A stretch of 64,000 bases of DNA, taken from Seriola aureovittata. Taxonomy: Eukaryota > Chordata > Actinopteri > Carangiformes > Carangidae. The position numbers and the translations under genes are program-made. Every line of letters begins with the position of its first letter. Within the stretch, counting starts at the first letter, position 1. A model generated the notes under the pieces. It was not told the origin of the DNA and did not search any database. It saw only the letters and a program-made list of their open reading frames with translations. Positions 12,412 to 24,642 of the stretch are shown piece by piece. The stretch is from NCBI RefSeq assembly GCF_021018895.1, contig NC_079371.1, positions 9,193,501-9,257,500 of the forward strand. Direction: 5' to 3'.

Positions 12412-14636
12412 GTGTTCTTCTTTTGGGTGTACATCGGAGTGGGAATTTAACTTTTCCCCACTCCATTCTGTGGTTATTTATCACCCCTGACGGTTGAGCC
12501 CAGGCCCACAGGAAGTGAAGCGTAAGTGCAACAGGAAGAGGAGAAGGTGGACGGTCTGATCCCCAGCACGTAAATCAAGCTTTTTTTTTTCTTTTTTTTT
12601 ATGAGCCTCGGCCACCCTGGAAGATGAAGTGCTCTTGTTGTGAGAGAAAACAGTGGAGCGGTACACATGTCATAACATTGACACCTAGGAGGGGGTCGGC
12701 TGGGATCCATCCTCAGGCCACGGCTCCCATGTGCCCTCTTGGCCTGAAACACCACCAACACCCCAACCTCTGGAAACCCCTAAAAGTAACTTCTCTCCTC
12801 TCTCACACACTGTTGCACCTCATCCACTTTCTTTTTCACTCTTCCCTGCCTCCCTCAGTCCAAATCTGCCTCAATCGGTTACTCACGACATCTTTAAGAG
12901 CACTGGCCGGCTTCTGTCCACCAAAACACTTTCTCAAACAATAAACAGAGGGCCTAGGTGGTCCTGTCAGAGCTGCTGTCTTCATAGAATAACCAGCTAC
13001 CACAAGAATCTCCTCCTCTGCTCTCTGTCGATGACCTACACACTCATACATGGACTCACATTGTGTACTCCATTGTCCAAACCTCCTTAGATTGTTTGGC
13101 CACAAATGACACAGCGTAAATGACTGCAAATTGGATTTGAGGATGTCACTCTTAATCGAAAATCTTACCTAATATTAATTGTTAATCACATTGCCAGGCC
13201 TCAACCCCTGTCTCCTATATTACTAATTTATTTTGCCAGTTACATTACGAGCAGGGCCAGACTAACCTGCTAGTGGACCCTGGGACAAAATGATTGAGCT
13301 GTGGGCCGCCCTTTGTTCCGAAAATATAGATTTATTGATTAAAAACAAATTTTAGAATATGTGCCATTTAAGCATAATACAAAGGGAAATATTAAAGATA
13401 TCAAAAGGTAGATTGTGTCACAGATTTCCTCCTCTAGACAGTGCCTTGAGATTGAGTGTATATCCAGGAATTTCCAGTTTCAGTTTACATTAATCAATTA
13501 ACCAAATTAACTAATTGCAACACAGTGAATTGTGGGACTTTATGGCTCCTGAGGGTCTGAGGACCTGGAGCAGTTGGATTTTGGTGGGGAATTTTTAATT
13601 CAAAATGCAGGACTGGAGACTGGAGGGAAAATCAGGGTTTTGGTTAAATGTTACGCTGCGAGTCACTGTCTTCAATATTAAACCAAGACCATGAGCTTTC
13701 ATTAATCTAAACTATGTGCTTTGGGTGGCATCAACACAGCCATAAAAATGTTTAGTCACGATTTAGTTACTACAAGCAGATATTGAAGGAAAAACCAAAG
13801 AAGTACATTGTCTGTGAACATTTTACTAATATATTCAGTGTTACTATTATAATTGCTGTTGCAAATTCGCTGTATATAAACATAATTTGTAGGGGACAAG
13901 GTTGCAACAGTATGATTTCATTTGGTAATGTGTTTACGCAAATCGAGGGGATATTTTTGGTATTTTACGTGTAAAAATTGTTGTTTTTTTTCCTCACAGA
14001 AATCCACTCAGTTCCACACTGGAATTCCTCTGGTGTGTTGAATGACCTCATGGTCACATCAATAACATGCGTGTGTGCTGGTGGGAACACCGTGGTGTTT
14101 GTGTGGAAACAGTTTGTCACATTTCATTAGTTCATGTTGACCACTTTACATGGTGCTTACCCTGGTTACATCCACTCGCAGTGGCTCTGTTGGTATTTAT
14201 ACAAATATTAAAGACACTTTATTAATTGACCTTTTCACTGTAGTTTACCCTCCTCAGCGTGCTATTGGACGGCTTTGTTTTGATTGCCATACGCTACAGA
14301 GCTAGTAAGATTTAGAGCTGTTGTGGCTGATCTAATTGCAAGAGCACCAGAAGTATTTTGCAGGAAGCTCTGTGTTTACCTCGAGTGTGTGACAGGAGCC
14401 GAGGAGATGGCTGGCATAATGGGGTTTATTTACGTTCACACTCACTCACACTGCCCAGTGTCTGGCACTCTAACTAGGGGGACACGTTCCTGCTGAGGGA
14501 CGTCATTGGTGCCTCTGTACATAGAAACTGTGTTCACGAGCCGTGGGGTCAGTCACAGGGATTATTCAAATTGAATGAGCAGGTCTTGTGAGACTGCAGT
14601 ACAAATATCTGGCATTTCCCTTCGCGATGTGGCTCA

Positions 14637-14733
14637 GTCGATTAATCAATTATGAAAACAGTTGCAGATCAATTTCATGTAAAAAAAAACAAAAAAAAAA
14701 ACAACAAAAAAAAACGATTAATTGTTTCAGCTC
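14637..14733 (-). mobile_element. family B repeat, terminal fragment (copy 2)
   Basis: gtcgattaatcaattatgaa, then cagttgcagatcaatttcat, an A-rich tract with scattered C (14681-14714), and finally cgattaattgtttcagctc. This is the terminal region of family B in reverse orientation, ending in the GTTTCAGC-type terminus. The A-rich tract probably expanded inside the copy. Confidence 0.65.
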
Positions 14734-16870
14734 CGGTAATTTTGTAAGGTGGGAAAAAAGTCAGAAATAAGTTATAATGCGCAACAGTTATCAATACAGC
14801 TATAGATACAGTATTACTGAGCTACACATGAAAAACAACAGTGTAAATTCGACTTATTCCACTGTTATAAAATGGCTGAGCTACAAAAACTTTATATATT
14901 GCAACAATTCTGTTATTAAATTAAAATTTAAACAACGTAACAATGTTGAAATGAGAAAAATTTATATTTTAGACCAGCTGTAAAATGAACATTGATTTTG
15001 TGATATCATATAACTAGTTAACATGTTATTTGTATCTGTCCAAATGTAGGAAGATTTAAAGACGTCACAGAAGTTTGAAATAGACTCGCACAGACGAGCA
15101 GTATTTGAATTTGAAGCGACCAGTATATTTGGAGTCACTGTATATTTATGCTGGACTGTTTAGCTTGGCATCTCTCTGTTGATAATTTATGACACATCTG
15201 GTGTCAATCTGCCATCACCTTCCTCATAAAAGGTCCCCAAATCATGAATATATTCTTCAGATGGCAAGAAATGCTCGTTATGAGTCGAGGCTTGATTTGT
15301 GGAGTCTATCTTTTTCACAGTTGACTGGATATTTGGGTACGAATCAATGTGTCTCAGAGTGAGTAAGTGAATTTATATACTTGGGAGTGTCTCCACGGCC
15401 AGCGCTGTGGCCAAGTGTGGGACACATGCAGCACCACAACGGAAACCAGGAAAACGGCATTAATTGAGGAGGGGGGGGAAAAAAAGGAAAAACATCACAT
15501 GTGAACTTCTTCTCCTGCAGTAATTCAGCATCATGAAATTCTATACTTCCCTTTTCCATGCAAAAATATGTGAGGCAAGTGCTAACCAAGTCAGAAGTCA
15601 CAAAATAGAAAATGAAATACTCATTCCACTGCTTTTCTAATCAACTTTAACATAAATTATCCTTGTTTATGTTATCTATACTTCTTAGCAAATATATTAT
15701 ATTAGTTTATTTAGCTGTTTTTCCCCTTTTGGGAGGGGAGGGTCAGAAGGCACTTAGGGTCTCAACACTTAAAGAATTACCATTGCAGATTTCGCAGAAA
15801 AAGCCATTTTCTCACGTACACGATTAGTGTCACCATACTTCAAGGAAACAAAGGCTAAACTTACAGAATTTTGCCTCACTGCTGCAACACTTTTCCTCTC
15901 ATTTTCAGTCACAAAAGATCTTGGAAAAAGACACTTTTTCTATGTGTAAAACAAAAGTCAACTGTTTTTCTTCTCATATCTTGCCATGTTGCTTTGGCTA
16001 AACTGGACATTATAACAACTTGTAGAAAGGTTTTCAGTCAGACTATCCTCCATGGAAGCGAACGAGAGAGGAGGCTGGAAAGAGGGCTGGTCAGTGAATG
16101 TTTCATTATATCTAATGTTGCCTTCCCTGAAGCGCTCTCCAAAGTAAGCGAGCTGCGTGAGCTGGGGCTCGAAACGCTCAACCCCCTTGTGACCACTTGG
16201 AGCAAAGCAACTCTCCACTTTCTTATTTTCGCCCTCAAACGAGAGCCTCTGCATGGATTATGTGTTTGAACACAGTGGTGCTTTTTATTTAACTCGATTT
16301 TCGCTTGCATGTTTGAAAGCGTAGGGTTTCTCTCGCTGAGAAGGGGGCTTGATATGATTAGAAGAGGGGCAATATTTTTAGGATGATGAACAGGCAAAGT
16401 GTAACAAATATTCTTAAAAGGGACACTGACATCACAAACATATTTCAGGTGAATGTTGGTGAGTTTTGGAGATGATTTGATAAGGTTTTTGGCTCTGGAG
16501 TGTGTCGTTTGCATGGAAGTAGATACTTCACAGCTGCAATTAGAAAGTTATCTGCTCATGAAATGAAGCAATATCTCAATACATGTCATTAAAACATAAC
16601 TAGAATTAGCTTACATGGATGTGGAAAAAAACATTTACATTAGTGACTATTAAAAACATGCAGTTTAGAAGTGAATGAATTTTCCACCAAAAATGTGTGA
16701 AACAACATGAACAGTTGTGTTTTGTAAAAGTCACAGTGCACTACATACTGATCCTCACTCTAAAAATCAAGACTGATCTTAATTGCCTCTATCATTTCAC
16801 TAAATGGTTAATGACAGTGATTTAATACACACAGAGCTGTTTGAGTGTGTGCACCCTCTAACAGCTGCGT
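14734..16870. other. unique non-coding sequence; contains the longest unsupported frames
   Basis: Frames of 132 codons (15871-16269, +) and 158 codons (16038-16514, -) overlap on opposite strands. Neither shows a domain, signal peptide, splice context or family resemblance. The sequence 16040-16260 keeps several CpGs and is high in complexity, so a conserved non-coding element is possible. Confidence 0.45.
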
Positions 16871-16900
16871 ATGTGTGCGTGTGTGTGTGTATGTGTGTGT
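16871..16900. repeat. interrupted (GT)n microsatellite
   Basis: GT units with single interruptions (GTGC, GTAT). The reverse-strand open frame at 16800-17033 runs through it and is not a gene. Confidence 0.9.
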
Positions 16901-17813
16901 AAGTCATGCTGCTCAGCCGGCTGCAGGGTCTTTTGCTTTGATTTCCCTGCTCCGGCATGTGCGAGGACTTAGCGGGCCGAGCTCCCAGACATCTGTTGAA
17001 TATTAGGGGCAATAACAGCTGGGCAGACCTCAAACATGGTCACCCACTTCACCTCACTGTGTCTCTGAGGATAACCCCAGCTGCCTCACACTCCAGATGA
17101 CAAGTGCCCGTTCACCGGCCCGCTGAGATCGGGGCCTGCCGATGAGCCACGCACCCTCACTTCCAAACAATCCATCAGAAAGCCTCTCCTTCTTCCCTTC
17201 CTCTCCCTCTCTGACTTTCTCCTGCTGTGCATGGGAACAAAGTGGGTGGTATACAGTGATTTCACCGCGATAATATCACACCATGTTTGATTTCCCATAA
17301 TGTGTCAGCTTGTTGTTGAAATAAATTCTGGCTCTGCGGTGGTTGTCCGTCATCTGCTCCCCCGTGGCTTTCTCCTTTGAAAGATCGAGAAAAAGAGAGA
17401 AAGAGTTCGGCCCTAGAGGCAGATGTTGAGGTCACGCTTTTGTAAATTACCAAGAAATATTTTTTTAAACTCCAGTAGAGCCTGTTTTATAAATTCAACA
17501 TATTGTTACAATGACACTGTGTAAGTTACGAAAGAAGAACTAACACATTCTTCTTCCTACAAATTAAAAGCTGAATTAATTATCAATAAAAAAACACCCT
17601 TGTTCAGGTCAATACACTTAGGAGTTGTGCTACAGCCTTAATTGGTCTGGTATGACCATTAGCTTAAGGTAGCTAACGTTAGCAAACTTTAGATACTGAA
17701 TATTGCTATTTAACTGACATCATAGAGTCAGTTTTAGCATACCTGGATATTTCCCACACACTATAAAATGCATGAGCACTATTAACTGAAACATCGCTAT
17801 GTATGCAAATTAA
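16901..17813. other. unique non-coding sequence
   Basis: 16900-17420 is GC-richer with no exon that I can defend. 17600-17700 is AT-rich and contains agctaacgttagc, a palindromic word common in fish repeats but not enough to assign a family. Confidence 0.45.
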
Positions 17814-18056
17814 AGCTGAAACGATCAGTCGACGAATCAATGAATTGATTGTAGTCGTTTTTGTCAGAAAGGATTTCTTGTTTTCATTGTTATATATGAT
17901 TGTAAACAGAAGATTTCTGGGTAGCCTATTTGGACTCTTGATCACATATACATGTGGAGTTGTGATCAGCTCTGCAAAGTTGCAGCAGTTTGAATGACTG
18001 AAACTGAAAAAAGGGGCAGATTAAACGATAATGAAATTAATTCTTAGTTGCAGCTG
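17814..18056 (+). mobile_element. family B repeat, both ends recognisable (copy 3)
   Basis: Starts agctgaaacgatcagtcgac and ends cttagttgcagct, so both termini of the family are present and the length is about 243 bp. The interior has ttcattgttatatatgattg and a ttggactcttgatca block, in the same order as copy 6 (39680-39794). It is in the forward orientation. No open frame of note; 17803-17997 is accidental. Confidence 0.72.
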
Positions 18057-18252
18057 TAATGTGCTGTAATGTAATGTTACTTTAATGTTAGATATTTTAT
18101 AGCAACAGATTTCAACATTTCTAAAGACTTTACGAGCTAAGACTCTGCTAAGCTAAGACCCAGTTTAGCACCTCAATCATTTGTTTCTGGGAGGTAGGGA
18201 AGGACTTTACACACAAACTTAGTAAAGGGGTAAATCACTGGTTTACCCCCTC

Positions 18253-18836
18253 TTAACATTTTTACATTTACTCAGTTGGCAGGCGCTTTATCCAAAGCAA
18301 CTTACAAGTGAGGGACATCACTAAAACTTCAGTGCAGTAGGAGACCTTGGTACTACATCTGTTCAATAAGTGCAAGGAGATCAGGTAAAGAAGTGCACAG
18401 AAAGTGTCTTCAAGAGTCTTCAAGAGGTTCTTGAAGATAGAGAGGGACGGCCCCGCTGATAGCATTCTGTTGCTTGTTCCACTATCGGGGAACCACAGAC
18501 GAGAACAGTATGGACTGTGATTGCCTCATGTGCAGGGATGGCAATGCCAGACGACATTTCTTGGAGGAACGCAGTAGCCCAGAAGGAGCATAAGCCTGTA
18601 TGATTGAGTTCAAGTAGATGGGTTCAGACCCACAAGTCACTTTGAACGCAAGCATTAGTGACTTGAATTTGATTCGGGTGGTCATGGGTAGCCAAGTGTA
18701 GGTCCATGAGTAGCGGAGTGACATGTACCCTTTTAGGCTGACCGAAGACCAGACGGGCTGCCACATTCTGGACCATCTGTGTGGGTTTCACTGTGCATGA
18801 GCGGAGGCCCTCCAGAAGGGCACTGCAGTAGTTTTT
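18253..18836 (-). mobile_element. 5'-truncated LINE (L2/CR1-like) 3' end
   Basis: On the - strand this is the last part of a non-LTR retrotransposon: a degraded ORF2 C-terminus (18412-18835), then a short 3' UTR with the phrase cttgtaagttgctttggata and a tail reading toward gtaaatgtaaa at 18253-18265. That tail is characteristic of fish L2-type LINEs. The 5' truncation, a few hundred bases before the end of ORF2, is usual for LINE insertions. The host insertion point is near 18253, where the sequence becomes unrelated. Confidence 0.85.
18412..18835 (-). pseudogene. LINE ORF2 C-terminal remnant, broken
   Basis: The translation begins NYCSALLEGLRSC, continues with the hallmark MVQNVAARLVFGQPKRVHVT and PLLMDLH, then shifts frame into WLPMTTRIKFKSLMLAFKV and LRSSKKCRLALPSL, and reaches SVVPR. 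The conserved WWN that usually follows is *WN, because TGG is now TAG. The protein is the region downstream of the reverse-transcriptase core in L2/CR1-like LINEs; catalytic residues are not included. At least one frameshift (near the LH/WLP junction) and one nonsense change make it dead. Confidence 0.82.
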
Positions 18837-19587
18837 ATATTTAAGTCATTTTTAAACTGTTACATTTCACTACCACCTTGCAATATTGCCTGAAGCAGCT
18901 TTAAAACCCAATTTATGAATCCATATTAGCAACTAAATCAATAACCACATTCATGTATAACTGTCACTTGCTGGCGTACACACTACAGAGTCCAACATTT
19001 TAAGACGTACCCTCACTGCATTCTGGGTGTCGTTATGGAGTCACATTTTATGACCTTGTGATTAGTGTTTTTATGGCGGTAGGGAGGTCTGCAGATGGTC
19101 TATGTAAACTTGTCACACTGAGGGGCTCTTGTGGGGCAGTGAAGGAGAGAAGGAGAGCTCTGTTAAAGCTGGAGGTGTATAAACAGAGATGGAGTGCCCT
19201 CTTCTGGAGGCTTTTACATTCTACATTGTGGGTGATGTACAGTACAGTTGATGGTGCTGGTCAGGCAGGGACTTGAATCAGTGCGACAGACTGAAATGCT
19301 CACACTCGTGGAGCGAGAATTTTTACACAGGGAGGTTAAAAGAGGTTGAAGAGGAGAAGAAAAAGTACATGTGACAAATACTGATTTCTTATTTATAGTT
19401 AATGTGAATCTCAGATGGCATAAATCCCTGCAGCTTGGCAACAAAGTCAATGTGAAAGTGGTCATCAGTGGTCAAATGGGTCTGTAGCATCTTTTCTTCC
19501 ATTTTAGTTTTATTTTTGTATGCTTTTCATCATTATATGGGTTTATTTTGTGTTTTACTTTCAAATTTTCTGGTAGTCTCATTATTT
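18837..19587. other. unique non-coding sequence
   Basis: No gene or repeat that I can name. 18960-19100 contains cactgcattctgggtgtcgt, a word common in fish repeats, but no family boundary is visible. Confidence 0.4.
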
Positions 19588-19890
19588 CTATTTCGCACTA
19601 TACTTATACTTCTGCTCCTCTACACTTAAGAGGGAAATATTACACCTTCTACACCACTACACTTATTTAGCAACTATTATTACTAGTTACTTTTTAGATT
19701 AAGATTTTGCATTATTAAACACACAATGATCTCTATATCATGGTATCAACAGTCTAATAATGTAATTTAAAATAATATTTCACTCATGGGGATATATTTC
19801 CTGTAGAACGAGTGCTTTTATGTTGATACTCGCATTTTAAATTGAACTTTACAATCTACTTATATGGAGTATTTATACATTGTTATACAT
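19588..19890 (+). mobile_element. dispersed fish repeat, family E (TACTTTTACTTAAGTA type)
   Basis: The order ttatacttctgctcctctac, agagggaaatatta, ccactacacttattt, agttactttttagattaaga and ttttgcatt, followed by a degraded agtgcttttatgttgatact block and a ggagtatttatacattg block, matches a very common fish non-autonomous repeat that I know from its CAGTGGTGGAA ends. Those outer ends are missing or too eroded to see here. Confidence 0.68.
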
Positions 19891-22203
19891 TAAATTGTTT
19901 ACTTTTCTTGGTTTGTATCAAACCATACCGAAGGCTTTGGTTTTATTTGTTCAGGTTTTGAATGCTTCATCTGTGCAATCTACTGCCACTTCAGTACGGT
20001 GGAAATGAATGGATTATATTTTGTGATAATGACAGCACTTTAGCACTTTCCAGAATCCCTGTTTGTCTGGATAACACACTGAACTATTTCTTAAACAGAA
20101 AGTATTTACAGTGAGTGTCAGAGTGAGTCTGCATTTAACTTTCCAAATACATATGCAGAGATTTGGAGATCTTAGTATTTATCTGTGAAGTTTATTGAAA
20201 CTGTGATTACGTCAGGTGCATCCTCTTAAAATAAAAATTCTTCATTGGGTTAAAAAAAACAAAGACTCCTCTAAGTGTGTGTTCCCAGGTCTGATGATGA
20301 CTGTTTTAAACAATGCTGCTGCCCCAGCAGCTGGATGACAGAGGTTCTGTTGTCTTGGAAATACTGATGACCCTTACATCCTGCACAGCAAGCTGGCATT
20401 AACAAGCCATGTGTTAAGTGTTTTGCGCATTCTTTAACTTCCAGGCTCCAGTTTCACCCTTTTGGTCTCTGTCTCACACGTGTACTGAGCACTGTAGTGG
20501 GATGATGGTGAAAAGGAACAGAGGAATATAAGGCTTCATTTGGAGGTGGGATTAATTAATGAGCATCAGTGTATCAGTTTTAAAGTCATATTTTTATATG
20601 AGGGTTTTTTTGTCTCATAAAAAAAGATTACACAATTATTTAAGACTTGATATCAGTGTGGAAATCTTGAACTTTTGAACAAACTGAAAGTGATTTGACT
20701 GCAGCTCTCTAGTTCATTCTCTTTATTCATATCTATTTATTAGATTGTTATGACTATGTCAAGACTTTTTTTTTTTTTTTTTACAATTAATTGTAATAAG
20801 CCTCTTTGGAGGCAAGATGTCCGTCTTCTCTTTTCACCATCCTCTCATCTCAGTTGTGTTGAACTGTGTCTCTCCACAAACCCTGTGTCACTAACTCTGT
20901 CTGCCTTCTCTTAACACAAGACAGAAACCAGAAATCTTAAACACAACAGACGTCATATTCTGCTCAGTTTAAGTGGCAAAACACACAAAGATGACCATGG
21001 ACACTATGAACACTTCATATACCGACAGAATTTATATTACTTTCTATTTCATTTATATTTAAAGATTTAAGTGCAAGTTGTTTTTTATTTAAACTTTGGT
21101 TCCTTTTGTTCAGTGTTTGATTTGGGCAAAATTACAAGAAACTTTCTCAATTCATTTTCAAAGTTAATTTTAGATGTCCTGTGAAAGCCTTGCATCTCCA
21201 AAATGTCAGCTTTTCAGAAGCTAACAACAATATCCTCTACTCCAACACATTTTTCAGATAATCCAATGACATTTTTATATGGTTTATTCATCTTAAGAAA
21301 CAAAATAATTTTCTCAACCAACATAGGAACTTTTAACCCTTCAGTTCTGAAAAATTCAGCTACTAAATTTGAAAATACAGTGTTTTACAGTGAAATTACT
21401 GTATGTAGGTTAAGTGCAGATACTATAGTGTCAAAGACTGTTAATACTGTTTGCTGCGTTTATAAATGCTTTTTATTCAATATTCCATTCTGTTACAATC
21501 GGACATGCCTGGTTTTTACGACTGCTGCACTACCTCATTTTAGGATCACAGTGGTTATATGAGTTCATAAAACTGTTATGCTGAATCAGATTTCATTTTA
21601 CAAATCATTACTCTCAGCTCCCGCTGTTTCATTTGCTGCCCGAGCAAAACATGTCAATGAAGATGTAATGAACTTTGAGAAACGGACGAGACATGTACTG
21701 TAAAATGGAAAATATGTAACAAGTACCATGAAAATGCTCCATTGTGAGCTATATTGGGAGTGAAATATATTTCTGGATGGAGTTACTCTAAATGACGCAC
21801 GCACACACGGAGGATTAATGGAACTTCAAACGTGTTTTTCTTTGTAATGCATCATTATGAAGCAGTGAATCTGTCAGCGAAGGGAATCTGTGCGCTTTGG
21901 TCACCGAGCTGGCCCTGCAATTATTGCAGAAGCACTTTGAGTCCTTTCACTGTGGGTGGAGGGACATATGGAGAAAAGATTGACCAAACGAAACTCAGAC
22001 AACAGGTGTTTTACTGCAGTTTTTTGACCACATTTACATGGACTTTTGGCATGTCCGAGTTTTTTGGGTTAATTTTGATGAAAAGTTTGGTTATCGTGTT
22101 GAAAATAATTATTTCATGCATTTGTTTTAGCTCAGTGTTTTATTTCATACTAAATTTCTTACTGTAAGATTTAGTAAATAATAGTTCTATGACACACAGG
22201 ACC
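19891..22203. other. unique AT-rich non-coding sequence
   Basis: Contains a T17 run at 20766-20782. The 119-codon frame at 21203-21562 and the 111-codon frame at 21832-22167 are AT-rich with no recognisable domain; the second is hydrophobic only because of T-rich sequence. 20280-20420 is high in complexity (caatgctgctgccccagcag) without splice support. Confidence 0.5.
20766..20782. repeat. poly(T) run (T17)
   Basis: Perfect homopolymer next to caattaattgtaat. No associated element recognised. Confidence 0.9.
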
Positions 22204-23052
22204 TTAATGGAACAGATTGACATTTTGTGAAATATGCTTATTCGCTTTCTTGCTGAAAGTTAGATACGAATATTAATACCACTCTGATATCTGTCCTTTA
22301 AATACACAGCTACAGGCATGCAGCCAGCTAGCTTAGCTTAGCATAAATGCTGGAAACAGATGAAACAGGGCTTTATTCAAAGGTAACAGAATCCCCCTTC
22401 CAGCAACAGATTACTTCTTGGCTGGAACCAGTAACTTCCTCGAGTCCACAAATTGTTTTTATACTTCGGTTCCTGAACAGATTGACAAAACAAGGTATAA
22501 CATGTAATTTACTGAACTTCAGAGGTGGTTGACTTTTATCCTCAGACAGAGCTAGGCTAGCTGTTTCCACTATACTGTAAAAAAAAATAAAAAATAATAC
22601 AAATTTGAAAAAACTAAAACAAATATAAGCAACCAGCACAAAAGTATTTTTAAGTTTACTCAACTTTAGGTTCAGTTTGTTGTTAGTTTATCTGACTACT
22701 ATGTTTCCACCAATTTGAATTAATTAAATTACTAGTCCTATAAACTATTTTATATAACTTGAACATTTTAAAAAATTACAAACTACAAACAAATGAAGTA
22801 AAGTAACACATGTTTAGTTATGTTGTCAGACTTGATTTCCTGCAGTGTATTTATATTTAACCGGTAAATACTTAGATGTTTGACTCCCACATACTAGTTA
22901 ATCACTACACCCACTGAGACAAGTGTGATTGAAGTACATTTCAAAGCAGCCTTTATGCTAAACTAAGCTAACTGGCTGCAGACATGACACTGTCTGTATC
23001 AATTTTCTCTTCTTACTCTCGGCCAGTGAATACATGTCAAATCTTTCTTTAA
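22204..23052 (+). mobile_element. family A long inverted-repeat element flanked by TTAA (copy 1, interrupted)
   Basis: Left arm: TTAATGGAACAGATTGACAT, then tatgcttattcgctttcttg, agctagcttagcttagcata and ctggaaacag, then caaaggtaacagaatccc. The right arm is the inverted form: caaggtataacatgtaattt, agacagagctaggctagctg, then after an insertion atgctaaactaagctaactg, ttctcttcttactctcggcc, and a terminal ctttctttaa. TTAA occurs at both extremities (22204-22207 and 23049-23052), consistent with TTAA target duplication as in piggyBac or Kolobok elements. No transposase, so it is a non-autonomous foldback or MITE-like element. The frames at 22347-22532 and 22373-22663 are shadows of the arms. Copies 2 and 3 are at 39017-39259 and 62911-63518. 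Confidence 0.78.
22571..22849. mobile_element. nested MITE-like insertion with TACACTGYAR-type ends
   Basis: This segment breaks the right arm of the family A element. It starts TATACTGTAAAAAAAAA and ends TTTCCTGCAGTGTA; the reverse complement of the right end is TACACTGCAGGAAA, so the ends form imperfect inverted repeats of about 14 bp. Its interior is AT-rich with no frame. The roughly 100 bases between 22850 and 22952 belong neither to this segment nor clearly to family A. The nesting implies that family A inserted first. Confidence 0.5.
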
Positions 23053-24642
23053 AATTGTAGGAGTAATTACGGTAGTTTGAATGTTGAGGAGGAAGCCGCT
23101 TCTTTTCATTTCTGTCTGACAGGAAAACACAGATTCAGGTTTTTGCACGACCGCAGTGTTTGCTAAAATGTCTCTGTATTTAGAGAAGGTCAGATTATTA
23201 AGGAATCAGTCCATGTGCTTCTGTTTTCTGTTCGCTTGTTGAGCCACTGTGGGATTTTCCTGAACTCACCAGCACTCCACTCTGCCCATTTTGGCCACAG
23301 CTGAGCTCGGCTCCCTCCGTTACCCACTAAGTGCTTAAAAGAAACCTGTTCTGCCTGTCCAGCAGCTTTCAGACTGCCAATCACAGCAGCAGCTCTCAAT
23401 ATGCCTGGAGTAATTAATAACAGGATTAATCTCTCATAAAAGCACCATTAAGAGCTTTGTTTCAAATTTCGGTGTCATGCCTCACTCTGCATATTTCCCT
23501 CCGTTTTTTTACGATCACGCTCTGTGGTAACCATCCTGTAAGAAAGACATCTTTAATTTGTTTGGATTCAGCTGAAAGGGAGGGATATTACATCTATATT
23601 TAACTCAGCGGTGCCTCCACTTGGACAAGCCGGCGGAGGCGAGCTTATTTTTTCAGGTGCTTGTACTTTGGAGAACGGTGAGCCACAACCTTGGAGATTT
23701 CCACTCCGCAGAGCCACGCTCACTCCAAAGCACGGACTTCTGGGAAGGCAGTGTGTGTGTCGGCGGTGGTTTTGGCGATGGGAGGTGGATAATGATGCAA
23801 CAATTAATCACGACATGGTCCGTTAATGCTGCAGGGCACGACGGAGTGCGGGATATGGAAGATAGCGGTATGCATATAAACACGGACACATGGGGACTAA
23901 TTTACAGTGGCTCGTTAACACCTGTGAGGTCATCAAGTCAGGAGTTAGTCATGCAGTGGATCTACTTCCTGTTCATGCAGGAACCCTTTCATTCACCCTT
24001 ACTGTCAATTCATCAATATCAATGTGTGACTTTTTTGCTTCTAAAATGTGTTTTTAACACTTAATCACCCAAAGTGAAACGCATCACTTGTGTGTTACAC
24101 CAATTGAAACCTGTGATCTCACCTGTGATGTGTGTAACCACTGGCCCATCTATCCTTTAGCTTTGGATTAATGAATGAAAGAAAATCTAATCAAGATCAT
24201 TTCACTTTTTTTTTTTTTTTTTTTTTTTATAGTCACAGTTTTCACATGCACATACAGTTTAATGAAGGTAATGATGCTATATGAACATGCACAAACCACT
24301 TCCCCACACACACTGGCATCATCACACATACAAATATACATGCAAGCTCAAAAGATAAACAATTAAACAATAGTAGAAGTCTAAAAGATCTAGTAGTGGC
24401 TCCCAGGCAGTATCCACCAATACAAATGATTCTGCTTTTCAAAGAGCTACCAGCAGTTTGTAATGTCATATTTTTGTCCTGAGGAAGACATTAGGTGACA
24501 AAAAAGACCATGGGGTCATTCAAATGAATTTTTTTGGCCTGGTATGGTTCCGATCAGAAAGGTTTAGGTATGCTTGAGATGATTAAAGTGTCGGGAAACA
24601 CTGTTGTCATGGTTAAAGAAACCAACACTGATCTGTTTCTAG
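23053..24642. other. unique non-coding sequence with a CpG-retaining block
   Basis: 23590-23870 is richer in CpG than its surroundings (ccggcggaggcgag, gtcggcggtggttttggcga) and holds a 147-codon frame (23621-24064, +) plus overlapping frames. The frame has no motif that I know. T23 run at 24206-24228. No gene is called. Confidence 0.45.
24206..24228. repeat. poly(T) run (T23)
   Basis: Perfect homopolymer. It could be the tail of an old minus-strand retroposon, but nothing upstream or downstream is recognisable. Confidence 0.9.

Larger units (their letters stand above)
11806..14636. other. unique non-coding sequence with homopolymer runs
   Basis: No gene seen. Runs: T17 at 12200-12216, A18 at 12394-12411, and two short T runs near 12580-12600. 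The overlapping frames on opposite strands at 12474-13129 are shadows of one another, and part of them encodes Lys or Phe runs. 13246-13310 has gggccagactaacctgctag wording that resembles a fish repeat, but too little is left to call. Confidence 0.5.

Noticed and set aside
13246..13310. gggccagactaacctgctag wording resembling a fish repeat
   Set aside because: Too short and with no visible ends; it was not counted as an element.
16038..16514. 158-codon open frame on the - strand, the longest in the window
   Set aside because: It overlaps a 132-codon frame on the + strand (15871-16269), has no domain, signal or membrane segment that I recognise, and no promoter or splice context. It is most likely chance.
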